Notes: generated by a model from the letters alone, not told the origin. A stretch of 34,642 nucleotides of DNA from Saprospiraceae bacterium (GCA_027488855.1 JAIYAV010000196.1:1-34642); one strand, 5' to 3'. Shown: positions 9,628 through 18,473, numbered from the stretch's first letter. Program-made: numbers and translations.

Positions 9628-11565
9628 ATGAAATTGTTCAGATCGCTTGCAGGAACTTTACTTTGCTTTGGGCTACTGGGGCAGCCGCTACTTAGGGCCC
9701 AAACCATTTACGACAATGATCCCATGCAACGCTTGCCCATCGGCATGCAACTTTCGGAGTACCAACAACATTTGCCAACGGGCGGCAAGGTGGATAAAGC
9801 CCGAATCTGTCCGCCCAACTGGTGGGTCGGGATGAAAAATGCCAACCTACAAGTGATGATTTACGACCAGAACATCAACAAATGTTCCGTAAAAATCAAA
9901 TATCCTGGCGTAAAGGTTCTGAAGGTACACGCAGCCGAAAACCCCAATTATTTGTTCATCGACCTACAAATCAGCCCTGCGGCCAAACCCGGCCAAATGC
10001 TCATTTCCTTGTGTGATGGGCAAAAGTCTTACCCTTACGAGCTGCGTGCCCGCGAGCGTAGTCCCTTGCGCAATCAAGCCCTAAGCCCGGCTGACAACAT
10101 GTACCTGATCATGCCAGACCGTTTCGCCAATGGAGATTCAAGCAACGACAGTTATAAGGACATGAGTTCAGATCTGGTGAACCGGGATAAAATCTATTTC
10201 CGCCACGGTGGAGACATTCAGGGCATCATTGATCGACTGGATTATCTGCAAGACTTGGGCATCACCGCTATTTGGGTCATGCCAGTACTGGAATCCGATC
10301 AGCCCTATGAGTCCTACCACGGGTACGCGCCCACCGATCACTACACAGTCGACAAGCGTTACGGCAGCAATGAATTGTACAAACAACTGGTTGAAAAGGC
10401 CCATGCCAAAGGCATCAAAGTGGTGATGGACATCATCCACAACCACGTCGGAGATCGGCACTGGACGATTCGGGATATTCCCTTCAAGGATTGGATCAAC
10501 CAGGAATGGCCTACCTACACGAAATCCAATTACCGCGATGCGGTATGGATTGATCCTTACGTTTCGGAAGCAGATCGGCGGCGCTTGGCGAATGGTTGGT
10601 TTGATAGCCATATGCCTGACCTCAACCAGCGCAATCCATTTCTGGCCAATTTCCTGCTCTACAGCAACCTGTGGTGGATGGAATACTCCGGTCAGGATGC
10701 TTTTCGTATCGATACCTATTTTTACCCTGAACAGGACTTTATGATCAATTGGGGCAAACGGATGCAAGAGGAATACCCGGGCTTTACTTCTTTCGCTGAA
10801 ACCTGGGTACAGAGCACACTTTCTCAGGCGCAATTCACAGCAGGGAACCGACTGACAGAAGGCCAGCGTTTCTTGCCCTCGGTGACAGATTTTCAGTTGA
10901 ACTACGCTCTCGTTGAAGCCGCGGCAGGCCGACAGGGCTGGACCGACGGTGCCAATCGCATTTACCTCACCCTCAGCAACGACTTTTTGTACCAAGATGC
11001 CCGCCGCAATGTTACCTTTTTGGACAATCACGATGTGAGTCGTTTTTTATCGGTGTTGAACAATGACTGGCAAAAATACCACGCCGGATTGACGGCTTTA
11101 CTGACCATCCGGGGTTTGCCTTGCTTGTATTATGGCACTGAAATTGGCATTACGGGTGCTGGAGGCTCCTTTGGTGAAGCCGGGCGAAAAGATTTTTTGG
11201 GCGGCTGGAAGGAAGATAAGCTGAACAAATTCACAGCAGCGGGTCGCCAGGGGATGGAAGAAACGACTTATCAGCTGTTGCGTAAGTTGTTGAATTATCG
11301 GAAAAGTACTCCCGCCCTTCAAACGGGCAAAACCCGGCATTTTATTCCTGAGGATGGTGTTTATGTGTATTTCCGCTACGATGACAGCAAGCGGGTGATG
11401 ATGCTTTGGAATACTACGGATAAAGCTCAGGAACACAAGCTTGAGCGCTATGCCGAAATGCTGAAAGGGTATCAGAAAGGCCGGGATGTGCTCAAGGAGG
11501 AGACGGTGAATTTGAATGCGATTCGGATTGAGCCTTTTTCGGTGCGGGTCATAGAGTTGCAGTAG
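9628..11565 (+). CDS. exported GH13 alpha-amylase/neopullulanase-like enzyme (cyclomaltodextrinase type)
   Basis: This enzyme is predicted to cleave alpha-glucan oligosaccharides in the periplasm. I chose the ATG at 9628, not the upstream in-frame ATG at 9481, because it gives a clean signal peptide (MKLFRSLAGTLLCFG...LRAQ). That makes 645 aa. The N-terminal beta domain carries PPNWWVGMKNANLQVMIYD, typical of Bacteroidota cyclomaltodextrinase/SusA-like proteins. The (beta/alpha)8 motifs follow: DIIHNHVGD, AFRIDTYFY (nucleophile D362), SFAETW (acid/base E391) and FLDNHDVSRF (D469). A C-terminal beta domain ends the protein. All three catalytic acids are present, so it should be active. There is no SusC/SusD pair beside it, so it is not part of a classic starch locus here. 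Confidence 0.9.
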   Translation: MKLFRSLAGTLLCFGLLGQPLLRAQTIYDNDPMQRLPIGMQLSEYQQHLPTGGKVDKARICPPNWWVGMKNANLQVMIYDQNINKCSVKIKYPGVKVLKVHAAENPNYLFIDLQISPAAKPGQMLISLCDGQKSYPYELRARERSPLRNQALSPADNMYLIMPDRFANGDSSNDSYKDMSSDLVNRDKIYFRHGGDIQGIIDRLDYLQDLGITAIWVMPVLESDQPYESYHGYAPTDHYTVDKRYGSNELYKQLVEKAHAKGIKVVMDIIHNHVGDRHWTIRDIPFKDWINQEWPTYTKSNYRDAVWIDPYVSEADRRRLANGWFDSHMPDLNQRNPFLANFLLYSNLWWMEYSGQDAFRIDTYFYPEQDFMINWGKRMQEEYPGFTSFAETWVQSTLSQAQFTAGNRLTEGQRFLPSVTDFQLNYALVEAAAGRQGWTDGANRIYLTLSNDFLYQDARRNVTFLDNHDVSRFLSVLNNDWQKYHAGLTALLTIRGLPCLYYGTEIGITGAGGSFGEAGRKDFLGGWKEDKLNKFTAAGRQGMEETTYQLLRKLLNYRKSTPALQTGKTRHFIPEDGVYVYFRYDDSKRVMMLWNTTDKAQEHKLERYAEMLKGYQKGRDVLKEETVNLNAIRIEPFSVRVIELQ

Positions 11566-11575
11566 GCAAAAGCGA

Positions 11576-11680
11576 CTGAGGTGTTTCTTAGGTGCCTTCG
11601 GTTTCTTAGGTGGTGAAAATATGCTTTGCTTGGTTTTTTTTACCACCTAAGAAACCTGAGGCACTGAAGAAACACCTTAG
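11576..11680. repeat. CTTAGG/CCTAAG palindromic element, copy 1
   Basis: This is a 105-bp element with arms of about 39 bases. The left arm reads from CTGAGGTGTTTCTTAGGTGC to TTTCTTAGGTGGT, and the right arm from ACCACCTAAGAAACC to GAAACACCTTAG; only a few positions mismatch. The loop holds ATGCTTTG and a run of eight Ts. It begins 10 bases after the GH13 stop codon and ends 27 bases before the RidA-like start. A second full copy lies at 19846-19944 after glmM, and a half copy at 28997-29025. Confidence 0.8.
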
Positions 11681-11707
11681 AAAAAGTGTATTTTGCACAG
11701 AAAAAAC

Positions 11708-12259
11708 ATGCGCAATCTTCACCTCTTTTCTCTCCTTTTTTGTTTCCTGATCACAGGAATTACGGTACAGGCTCAGAATAAAAAGCCAACAAAAGGCCAA
11801 GCCAGTATTGATCAAAAATTAACGGAACTGGGGATTGTTCTTCCCTCCGTTTCCGCTCCAATTGCAAACTACGTCAACGCTGTCCAAACCGGGAAACTCA
11901 TCTTTTTGGCTGGCAAAGGCCCCCGCAAGGAAGACGGCACCTACATTATGGGCAAAGTAGGCATTGACTTGACGATTGAGCAAGGCTACGAGGCTGCACA
12001 ACTCACTGCCATTCACCAATTGGCTGCGCTAAAGGCAGAAATTGGCAGCCTGGATCGAGTCAAACGGATTGTAAAAGTATTGGGTATGGTCAATTGTGGA
12101 CCTGATTTTGGAGATCAACCCAAAGTCATCAATGGATTTTCTGACTTAATGGTCAAAGTATTTGGCGAGAAAGGCAAACATGCCAGGTCGGCGGTGGGCG
12201 TAAGTTCGTTGCCCAATAGGATGGCCGTGGAGGTGGAAATGATCGTCGAAATCTGGTAG
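11708..12259 (+). CDS. exported RidA/YjgF/L-PSP family protein
   Basis: RidA-family proteins hydrolyse reactive enamine/imine intermediates or have other trimeric ligand-binding roles. This member differs from cytosolic RidA in carrying a signal peptide (MRNLHLFSLLFCFLITGITVQAQ). The start at 11708 was chosen over an in-frame ATG 15 bases upstream because it gives the more compact signal. The length is 183 aa. The core has FLAGKGPRKEDGTYIMGKVG and the family signature HARSAVGVSSLPNRMAVEVE near the C-terminus, with the conserved Arg that binds the substrate carboxylate (R in HARSAV). It resembles the longer YjgF-like subgroup of about 150-160 aa rather than the 128-aa RidA. Its periplasmic substrate is unknown. 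It stands alone, just after the first CTTAGG palindrome. Confidence 0.85.
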   Translation: MRNLHLFSLLFCFLITGITVQAQNKKPTKGQASIDQKLTELGIVLPSVSAPIANYVNAVQTGKLIFLAGKGPRKEDGTYIMGKVGIDLTIEQGYEAAQLTAIHQLAALKAEIGSLDRVKRIVKVLGMVNCGPDFGDQPKVINGFSDLMVKVFGEKGKHARSAVGVSSLPNRMAVEVEMIVEIW

Positions 12260-12367
12260 GGGCAACCCTCGCGGGTGCCCCTGTCCATGTGATAATCGCA
12301 AAGGTGGGGCACCCCTCGCGGGTGCCCCGTTTTATGTGATAAGCAGGGCGCCCACGAAGGGGCGCCC
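12259..12367. repeat. three tandem GC-rich hairpins between convergent genes
   Basis: Three hairpins follow one another: GGGGCAaCCC-tcgc-GGGTGCCCC (12259-12281), GGGGCACCCcTCGCGGGTGCCCC (12306-12328, then GTTTT), and GGGCGCCC-acgaag-GGGCGCCC (12346-12367). The spacers share ATGTGATAA (12288-12296 and 12333-12341), so the unit of about 46 bases is itself repeated. The first hairpin includes the last base of the RidA-like stop codon, and the third ends 6 bases before the stop of the convergent esterase-like gene. A bidirectional terminator function is plausible. The array is much GC-richer than its surroundings. Confidence 0.75.
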
Positions 12368-12373
12368 ATACGA

Positions 12374-13975
12374 TTATTTCAATATCAATTTCTTCGCCAC
12401 AAGCCCCTTATCAAAGCGAACCTGCAGCACATATGTCCCCGGAGGTATACTCCCCCGTTGCAACTCAAAATCATTTTCGTCCACATTCGCATAACCACGC
12501 ACCATGCGGCCATCCAAGCTATACAGGGCGATGTCGCGCATTTTAAACTCGGTGGCACTCTCCAGATATATCCGGTCGGCAACCGGGTTTGGCCCGATTT
12601 TCAATTTCACTACATCTTCCGAGATGATTTCCTGGGTAGAAGTAGCCAGATTGAGTTGGAGATAAGCACGAGGTATGAACACTTGCATCATGGTATCGAT
12701 GTAAGCCATAGCTTTGGCTTTGCTCATATTCGGGTTGGTCAACAAACCATTGGTGTGCAATACCTTCCAGTCATCTTTACGTCCGGTTGCCGCATTGAAA
12801 CCAGCTACGACCAATTTCAACGTAGTTGTATCCCACCATTCCCATGGGCCCGCTTCAAAACGGTTGCCTGGAGTCACGAAAGGATACATGTTGTCCGCAG
12901 AAAGTGTAGTCGCCTGACCGCCGATGTTGGTGTTGGGGCCATTGGGTATTGGGACATTTTTAAGTACCTGGTTTTTCAAGTTGACGAAAGATTGCTCAGT
13001 ATTGGCTGGAGCTAACTTTGTGTTCAAACCGGTGGTATTGGCTTTCTGCACGATTGAACGGGTACCGGATACACTCACCACGAATTCGCGGGTAGTAGGT
13101 ACAATTACCGCTCCATCGGCAAATGGTGCAAATGGGTCGGACAATACGTGGAAACCGATCATGGCAGGTTCTCCTGCTTTGCCTTCCAGCCAGCTGGCAT
13201 CTCCCAACGCTCCACCCATGTTTACCGCCAATTGGAAACTAGAGCTGTAAGTTGGATTGTTAAGCAGGTTCAGCGGCTTGGCTGTTGAACCAAATGGATT
13301 GCTACTCAATGCCGTATCAACATAGGCGGTCAACGTCTCAGTATTGATGAACTTGGGAATTTCAATTTCTTCTTTGAAACGATCCAGATAAGCTGCACCC
13401 ATGCTGATGTAACCACCAGTACCCTGGCCCCACAACACCATCCGATTTGGGTCGATACCATATGGGTTATTGTCCACTGCAACTGTTTTGCGCAAGAAAC
13501 GAATGCAACTCCGCGCATCCTGAACCCCACGGTAAGCTGCACCCAGCAAGGTACCTGTACGCGTGTTTTGTCCAGCAGGCCCCGTAGCAGCTGGGTTCCA
13601 GCCCAAACGGTAAGTAGGAACAAATACGACATAGCCCAAACGAGTGAAGCGACGTGCAAATTCTACGACCGAAGAATCACTGCGTGCTCCGGTAATGCCA
13701 CCATTGATGATGGGAGGAAGAAAGCTGCCAGTATGGAAGTACATCACTGCAGCACGATTGGTGGCATTGTCGCCAGCTGGAGTATACACATCCATCACCA
13801 GGTCCTGAGCAGCAGGAGCACCTGTCAAAACGGATATATTTCTGGCATACACCACGTTTCTTTGAACCGAAAAACTGCTGAACACATCCGTGCGATATCT
13901 ACCAGGTTGGGCAGATAAACCTATTGTTCCCAGCATCGTAATCAACAACAGCAGCAAAGTGTTGAGTTGTTTCAT
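12374..13975 (-). CDS. T9SS-exported alpha/beta-hydrolase (carboxylesterase-like), nucleophile Ser replaced
   Basis: The start at 13975 (MKQLNTLLLLLITMLG...LSAQ) gives a clean signal peptide and 533 aa; an in-frame ATG 18 codons upstream does not. The fold resembles hormone-sensitive-lipase or carboxylesterase-type hydrolases: LVMDVYTPAG, an oxyanion-hole-like YFHTGSF where the family has HGGG, then RGVQDARSCIRFLR and DPNRMVLWGQGTGGYIS. The nucleophile elbow, normally GxSxG, reads G183-Q-G185-T-G-G, so the Ser position is Gly. The C-terminal 75 residues (KIGPNPVADRIYLES to LVAKKLILK) are a type A T9SS sorting domain. The gene lies 94 bases downstream of a TonB-dependent receptor on the same strand with no promoter box between, so co-transcription is likely. 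It may be a binding protein rather than an esterase. Confidence 0.82.
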   Translation of the reverse strand: MKQLNTLLLLLITMLGTIGLSAQPGRYRTDVFSSFSVQRNVVYARNISVLTGAPAAQDLVMDVYTPAGDNATNRAAVMYFHTGSFLPPIINGGITGARSDSSVVEFARRFTRLGYVVFVPTYRLGWNPAATGPAGQNTRTGTLLGAAYRGVQDARSCIRFLRKTVAVDNNPYGIDPNRMVLWGQGTGGYISMGAAYLDRFKEEIEIPKFINTETLTAYVDTALSSNPFGSTAKPLNLLNNPTYSSSFQLAVNMGGALGDASWLEGKAGEPAMIGFHVLSDPFAPFADGAVIVPTTREFVVSVSGTRSIVQKANTTGLNTKLAPANTEQSFVNLKNQVLKNVPIPNGPNTNIGGQATTLSADNMYPFVTPGNRFEAGPWEWWDTTTLKLVVAGFNAATGRKDDWKVLHTNGLLTNPNMSKAKAMAYIDTMMQVFIPRAYLQLNLATSTQEIISEDVVKLKIGPNPVADRIYLESATEFKMRDIALYSLDGRMVRGYANVDENDFELQRGSIPPGTYVLQVRFDKGLVAKKLILK

Positions 13976-14069
13976 TTGAAATTGTTTTGAATGAATTAAG
14001 ATGAAATGACCATGAGCAAATTCAAGCATGCATCCACCCTTGTGGATTTACGATTGAAGTTACTCTATT

Positions 14070-16904
14070 TTATTTTTTGTTCCAATCGTATAGGAGCGAC
14101 AAGTAAGCCAAACGACCAATTCTAGGCCCTCCATAAGTTTGGAACGTCAAATTGTTCAAGATGTTCGATGCGCCCAATTTAAAGGTGGTGTTGATCTTTT
14201 TGACATGCCAGTTCATTTGGGCGTCGAGCATGCTGTAACTTGGAATGATACCCGTAAACTGGGGGGAACCTTCGAATATAAATCCATCAATCCACTTGTA
14301 ATTGATGTTGAAGCCAAAATCGGGAAAATTCATGCCAAGGAATTTTACAGCCAAGTCCCGTCCCGAAAACCCTAAATTGTATTTGTGCTTTGGTGTATTG
14401 AACGCAGGAATGATGGGGTCATCGCTGACACTGTTTAGTTGATTGAAGGAGTAGTTGCCATTCAAGACATAGTTTTGACCAAAATAATAGCTGCTGCCTA
14501 TCGAAAACCCTTGGGTAGTCACCCGATCCCTGGCGTTTGCCGCCACTCGGTAAGCTTGTACCCGACTAGGCAATCCCGTCAATTGATCAAAAGCCGCATC
14601 TACCCCGATGTTGAAGCCAATGAAATCTTGATAAAAGCTATAATAGTAGGTTGCATCTACGTAAATTTTTTCAAAGAAGGTATTGCGGTATCCAGCTTCA
14701 ATGGTGCGTACTTGCTCAGGTCGAATGGGGGCTACATCGAAATAGCTCAACTTGGTCTGGTCCCTTGTGTTGAGGTATTCCCGTAGGGATTCGATGGTCA
14801 ATAAATCATTGAACCCATTCAAATTCCCGATGAGAATGGCGCGTCCTACGTTGTAAAAAAGGTATTGATCCGCCAGGGTAGGGTTGCGAATGGCTGAGGA
14901 AAAGGAAAAGCGCAAAACCTGATCACGGGTGGGCGTATACACCAGCGAGGCGGCAGGAGAGAGCAGGTAATTGAAATTCTGGTGTTTATCCAGACGGATC
15001 GAGCCACTGATTTTTAGCCTTTTGTCCAATTCCATGGTGCCACCACCATAGATGCCATACTCATAGGTGTTGATGTTGACATTGCCGGTGTCCAACAAGA
15101 GCGAACCCCTGGAGTTTGGCGTATACAGTCGGAAATTTGCACCAACCAAAAGATCCAGGTCGGTTATTGAACCACCCTTGTCGGGCTTAACGAGGTCGTT
15201 AAATTTGTACTCACCGTGGGTGTGATACAGGGCTGAACGGTCAAAAAAGCGAGTTCCCCCTTCGCTGTAGCCCAAACGGGAGGTGATGCTATTGAATTCC
15301 TGCTGAAAACGTGCCGTACCTGGCTCAAAAAAATCAACTGACTGAAACAAGGGATTGCCCTTCTCGACTTGCAGTTGCGCTAAAGAATGGTACAAAGCGA
15401 GGGAGTCCTGTACTCGGCTATTGCCTAAGAATGCATTTTGGACAGTTCGAAACTCATTCGGGCGGCCAATGTAGTCAATCGGATTGGGGTAACCCTCAAT
15501 TTTGCGTACCCTTGGATTGATGTTGGTTTGCCAAAAATTGATGTAGTCCGAAGCCCATCTGATGTCTTCCTTTGCGTTGTTTTGCAATTGCAAGGCAGTA
15601 AAATACGGATCGTAGGAATTCCCGGCATCTTCATGGGTTACATAAAAGCGAAGGAAATACTTCTCATTTTGCTTCAATTCAATTTTGTGTTGAAAGAACT
15701 GAATGTCTCGCAAGCTGTAGCGGTTGTCACCTTGATATACGGTGGTTCCGGTACTGTAGTTCGTGCCCAGTACCAACTCAGGTGAGTTAATATCTTTGGC
15801 CGGATTCAAGCGCAGGTGAAAAGCCGTTGCTGCTTTAAGGTTTTCAGAGTCATAATCGACCAGATCAACTTCTCGGTAACCTTTGCGGTGAATGATGCCC
15901 ATCCCGATCAGGTTGAAGTTGCCGGTAAAGTCGTTGGAAATCAGGTATTCGTCTCCATAAGTATTCACCGCATCATAACCACCAGGGTTGCTGGCTTTAC
16001 TGGGGGTATCAAAAACCGGATCGTAATTGTCGGCTACCCAGTCATTGGCACGGAAACCGGAAAGATTGAATTTATAAGCAAAAACATCTTTACCTGCTTT
16101 GTTTTTGACTGCATCCGCCCAACGTAAGCCTGCTTCAAACAAGCTTCTTTCCCCTCCTTTTACCACAGCTTCCAAACCCTTGTGCAAAAACGGATTTTTG
16201 GTTTGCATGCTCACCACACCGTTAAATGCATTGGGGCCATAAAAAGCCGAAGAAGCACCTACAATCAGGGTTACTCCATTTACGTCCAACTCTGAAGCAC
16301 CCAAAAAGTTGCCCAGGGAAAAGTTCAAACCCGGTGATTGGTTGTCTACGCCATCGATGATTTGTAGCGAACGCACCGGACTGGTACTGTTGAACCCCCG
16401 GGTATTGATGATTTTGAAGCCCAAACTGGCTGCGGTAAGGTCTACATCTTTTAAGGAACCCAAGCCATCGTAAAAGTTGGCCGCGGGTGTTTCCGTGATC
16501 GCGATGGCGTCCATGGTTTCCATGGTCAAGGGGGATTGCACTTTCTTTTCAGAGATGCGCCTCCCTTTAACTTCCACTTGATCAATCGTCACTGCATCCT
16601 CGCTCAATTCGATAACCAGTTTGGGTTGGACACTGTTGAGTATGACTTCCTTATCGGTATAGCCTACATACGAAATGACCAGGGTAAGGGGAAATTTTTG
16701 AGCCGTGGAGAGTTCAAATTTCCCTTCCAAATCAGCCACTGTCCCCTCGGTAGTCCCTTTAATTACTACTGTCGCATTGGTCAGGCCCTCTTTATTTGCC
16801 GCATCTTTTATTTCTCCCCGTATGGTCGTTTGAGCATAAATGATGCATGAACAAGAGAAAATCAAAATGATGCTAAGCATCAATGACTTGTATAGATATT
16901 TCAT
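14070..16904 (-). CDS. TonB-dependent outer-membrane receptor with carboxypeptidase-regulatory-like domain
   Basis: The protein is a 944-aa outer-membrane transporter driven by TonB. A signal peptide (ending IIYAQ, residue 25) is followed by a CarboxypepD_reg-like domain (TIRGEIKDAANKEGLTNATV; about 26-105), then the plug (VQSPLTMETMDAIAITETP to VVSMQTKNPF; about 120-235) and a 22-strand-type barrel ending YLSLLYDWNKK. No SusD homologue is next to it, so it is not a SusC in the strict sense. The substrate cannot be told from the sequence. It is the first gene of a probable two-gene operon with the downstream T9SS hydrolase-like gene. The 197-base upstream gap (16905-17101) carries a near-consensus TAATTTGC box on the minus strand near 16950. 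Confidence 0.93.
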   Translation of the reverse strand: MKYLYKSLMLSIILIFSCSCIIYAQTTIRGEIKDAANKEGLTNATVVIKGTTEGTVADLEGKFELSTAQKFPLTLVISYVGYTDKEVILNSVQPKLVIELSEDAVTIDQVEVKGRRISEKKVQSPLTMETMDAIAITETPAANFYDGLGSLKDVDLTAASLGFKIINTRGFNSTSPVRSLQIIDGVDNQSPGLNFSLGNFLGASELDVNGVTLIVGASSAFYGPNAFNGVVSMQTKNPFLHKGLEAVVKGGERSLFEAGLRWADAVKNKAGKDVFAYKFNLSGFRANDWVADNYDPVFDTPSKASNPGGYDAVNTYGDEYLISNDFTGNFNLIGMGIIHRKGYREVDLVDYDSENLKAATAFHLRLNPAKDINSPELVLGTNYSTGTTVYQGDNRYSLRDIQFFQHKIELKQNEKYFLRFYVTHEDAGNSYDPYFTALQLQNNAKEDIRWASDYINFWQTNINPRVRKIEGYPNPIDYIGRPNEFRTVQNAFLGNSRVQDSLALYHSLAQLQVEKGNPLFQSVDFFEPGTARFQQEFNSITSRLGYSEGGTRFFDRSALYHTHGEYKFNDLVKPDKGGSITDLDLLVGANFRLYTPNSRGSLLLDTGNVNINTYEYGIYGGGTMELDKRLKISGSIRLDKHQNFNYLLSPAASLVYTPTRDQVLRFSFSSAIRNPTLADQYLFYNVGRAILIGNLNGFNDLLTIESLREYLNTRDQTKLSYFDVAPIRPEQVRTIEAGYRNTFFEKIYVDATYYYSFYQDFIGFNIGVDAAFDQLTGLPSRVQAYRVAANARDRVTTQGFSIGSSYYFGQNYVLNGNYSFNQLNSVSDDPIIPAFNTPKHKYNLGFSGRDLAVKFLGMNFPDFGFNINYKWIDGFIFEGSPQFTGIIPSYSMLDAQMNWHVKKINTTFKLGASNILNNLTFQTYGGPRIGRLAYLSLLYDWNKK

Positions 16905-17101
16905 GCTGAAAACCGAAATAGTGAGCGAATAAAATTCTTAATGGGGGCAAATTAGTGAAAATTCGCTAACAAATGAATCTTTGTAAACCGAATTTTATCC
17001 AATTGTAAGGTTAAGTACCATTTTTTATTCGGAACATTCCACATGTCAAGAAATTAATTTGTGTATGCTACTTATAAAAAAGAGATTTCCAAAATAATTG
17101 A

Positions 17102-17842
17102 CTAGTGGAAATGAATGGCGGATAAAGCGAAACCCAATAAAAGAGCCAACCATTTGCCCCAGGAAAAATGATGACTCGTATGGGCGTCGTTTTCAAAAAG
17201 GATCGTCGAGCCAATTTGTAACAAGTTACCGGTGACAATCGACAGCAAAATGTGCAACACCTTGGGATCCTGAAAAAAGAATTGTGCAAAAAATGCAGCC
17301 AATGGTGACATCCCTGCAAAAACTAGTAGCAGTAATGCCGTAGAAATTTTTTTGATTCCACTCATCAACAAAAAAGAAGTGAGCGCAAAAGCTGCCGGGA
17401 TGTTGTGGACGGTGATGCTCATCAAGAGGTGATAAAATTGATCGTTACCATTTTTTTCGGCAAAAGACTCAATGAAAGCCCGGTAGCCTCCCAAGGGCAA
17501 TCCTTCAATCAAGGCATGTAAACACAAACCCAGCATAATTGAAAAGGCCAACCAACCAGTTTTTTTTTCATGCGTATGCACATGGCCGTGTTCAACGCCT
17601 CCCGACCACTCTTCCAGCAACAGTTGAATGGCAAAACCAAGCAACATCCACAGGCCGGTGTAGTGATCTCCTTTGGCAAACAAATCAGGCAAGAGCTGCA
17701 CCAGAACTACCCCCAGTATAAATGCACCATTGAACAACATGACGAAGCGCACCAATTTAGGCTTTCGATCGCCTAAATAAAATGCGGGTATGCCTCCGAT
17801 AAAGGGGGTTAGAAAAAGGAGTAGGTATTCCCAAATGTGCAT
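17102..17842 (-). CDS. ZIP family metal transporter
   Basis: This is a predicted inner-membrane importer of Zn2+ or other divalent metal, 246 aa with about eight hydrophobic segments. The transport-site helices are visible: TM4-like LCLHALIEGLPLGG and TM5-like TVHNIPAAFALTSF. Canonical ZIPs have HNxP(D/E)G and HNIPEGxA; here the first motif lacks Asn-Pro and the second lacks the Glu, so the metal site is a divergent version. A His-rich cytoplasmic loop (EHGHVHTHEK) precedes TM4, as usual for the family. It overlaps nothing but starts only 5 bases after the stop of the PAP2 phosphatase gene, so the two are an operon transcribed from the promoter near 18456. Confidence 0.85.
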   Translation of the reverse strand: MHIWEYLLLFLTPFIGGIPAFYLGDRKPKLVRFVMLFNGAFILGVVLVQLLPDLFAKGDHYTGLWMLLGFAIQLLLEEWSGGVEHGHVHTHEKKTGWLAFSIMLGLCLHALIEGLPLGGYRAFIESFAEKNGNDQFYHLLMSITVHNIPAAFALTSFLLMSGIKKISTALLLLVFAGMSPLAAFFAQFFFQDPKVLHILLSIVTGNLLQIGSTILFENDAHTSHHFSWGKWLALLLGFALSAIHFH

Positions 17843-17847
17843 TCGTG

Positions 17848-18426
17848 TTAAACTTGAGTCTGTAGAAATGGGCTTTTAAAAAGACGAAGGTACGTTTTTG
17901 CAACAATGTTGCCAATAATGAGACCTAAAATCGCGCCAATAAAAATATCCAGCGGAAAATGCACCCCCACATATACTTGCCCAAGCGCAATACTCGCCGC
18001 CCAAAGGTACAATGGCCAGCGGATGCGACGATAATGCAAACCCAGGGTCAAACTCAAAAAAGCCGCCACTGCAAAATGATTGGAAGCATGCGAGGAGGTA
18101 AAACTGTAGCCACTGCCGCAATGTACCAGTAGCTGTACCTCGTCTTTTAGCGCAGGATCATTGCAGGGGCGCAGGCGATGTACCGATGGTTTGATGATTT
18201 TGCTACTCACCGTATCAGCCAGACCCACTGCCAAAGCCAGGGCCAGGATCAGGTACAAGCCCTGCAAGCGGTATTTGTACCCCACAAAAGCAGCCAACGC
18301 TATATATAATGGTATCCAGGTGGATTTTTCACGCCAAATGGGCATCAACCAATCCAGCACCGCATTGTGGGCCTGACCATTGATTAGTTCAAATAAAAAT
18401 TGATCAGCGGCAATGACTTGTTCCAT
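17848..18426 (-). CDS. PAP2-family membrane phosphatase
   Basis: The protein has 192 aa and about five or six membrane helices. The three motifs of the type 2 phosphatidic acid phosphatase family are present: KIIKPSVHRLRP (motif 1, KxxxxxxRP), a TSSHASNHF version of the PSGH motif (motif 2, catalytic His), and GQVYVGVHFPLDIFIG (motif 3, nucleophile His and Asp). Motif 2 has SSHAS where PSGH is common, a change seen in undecaprenyl-diphosphate phosphatase and lipid A phosphatase relatives. Substrates would be lipid phosphates such as undecaprenyl diphosphate or phosphatidic acid. It is the first gene of the operon with the ZIP transporter and is divergent from glmM with a 47-base shared promoter region. 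Confidence 0.9.
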   Translation of the reverse strand: MEQVIAADQFLFELINGQAHNAVLDWLMPIWREKSTWIPLYIALAAFVGYKYRLQGLYLILALALAVGLADTVSSKIIKPSVHRLRPCNDPALKDEVQLLVHCGSGYSFTSSHASNHFAVAAFLSLTLGLHYRRIRWPLYLWAASIALGQVYVGVHFPLDIFIGAILGLIIGNIVAKTYLRLFKSPFLQTQV

Positions 18427-18444
18427 GCTGTAGAATTAAAATGA

Positions 18445-18452
18445 TAATTTTG
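18445..18452 (+). promoter_or_regulatory. -7 box of glmM (Bacteroidota TAnnTTTG)
   Basis: TAATTTTG fits the Bacteroidota sigma-A -7 consensus TAnnTTTG exactly. A TTG lies 24 bases upstream, slightly long for a -33 box. Transcription would begin near 18459, giving a leader of about 15 bases. The box lies next to the oppositely oriented one at 18456-18463. Confidence 0.5.
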
Positions 18453-18455
18453 CCC

Positions 18456-18463
18456 CAAATCTA
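18456..18463 (-). promoter_or_regulatory. -7 box of the PAP2-ZIP operon
   Basis: The minus strand reads TAGATTTG, an exact TAnnTTTG match, with TTG 21 bases upstream (minus strand, 18485-18487), the expected spacing to a -33 box. That upstream part lies inside the first codons of glmM, so the two divergent promoters overlap the facing genes. Confidence 0.5.
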
Positions 18464-18473
18464 ATCTAAACCA

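Noticed and set aside
12259-12367. Possible CRISPR array
   Set aside because: Only three palindromic units with similar short spacers; spacers share a word and no cas gene is near.
14070-16904. SusC/SusD polysaccharide utilisation locus
   Set aside because: No SusD-type lipoprotein gene follows either receptor gene, and the GH13 and GH130-like genes are not next to them.
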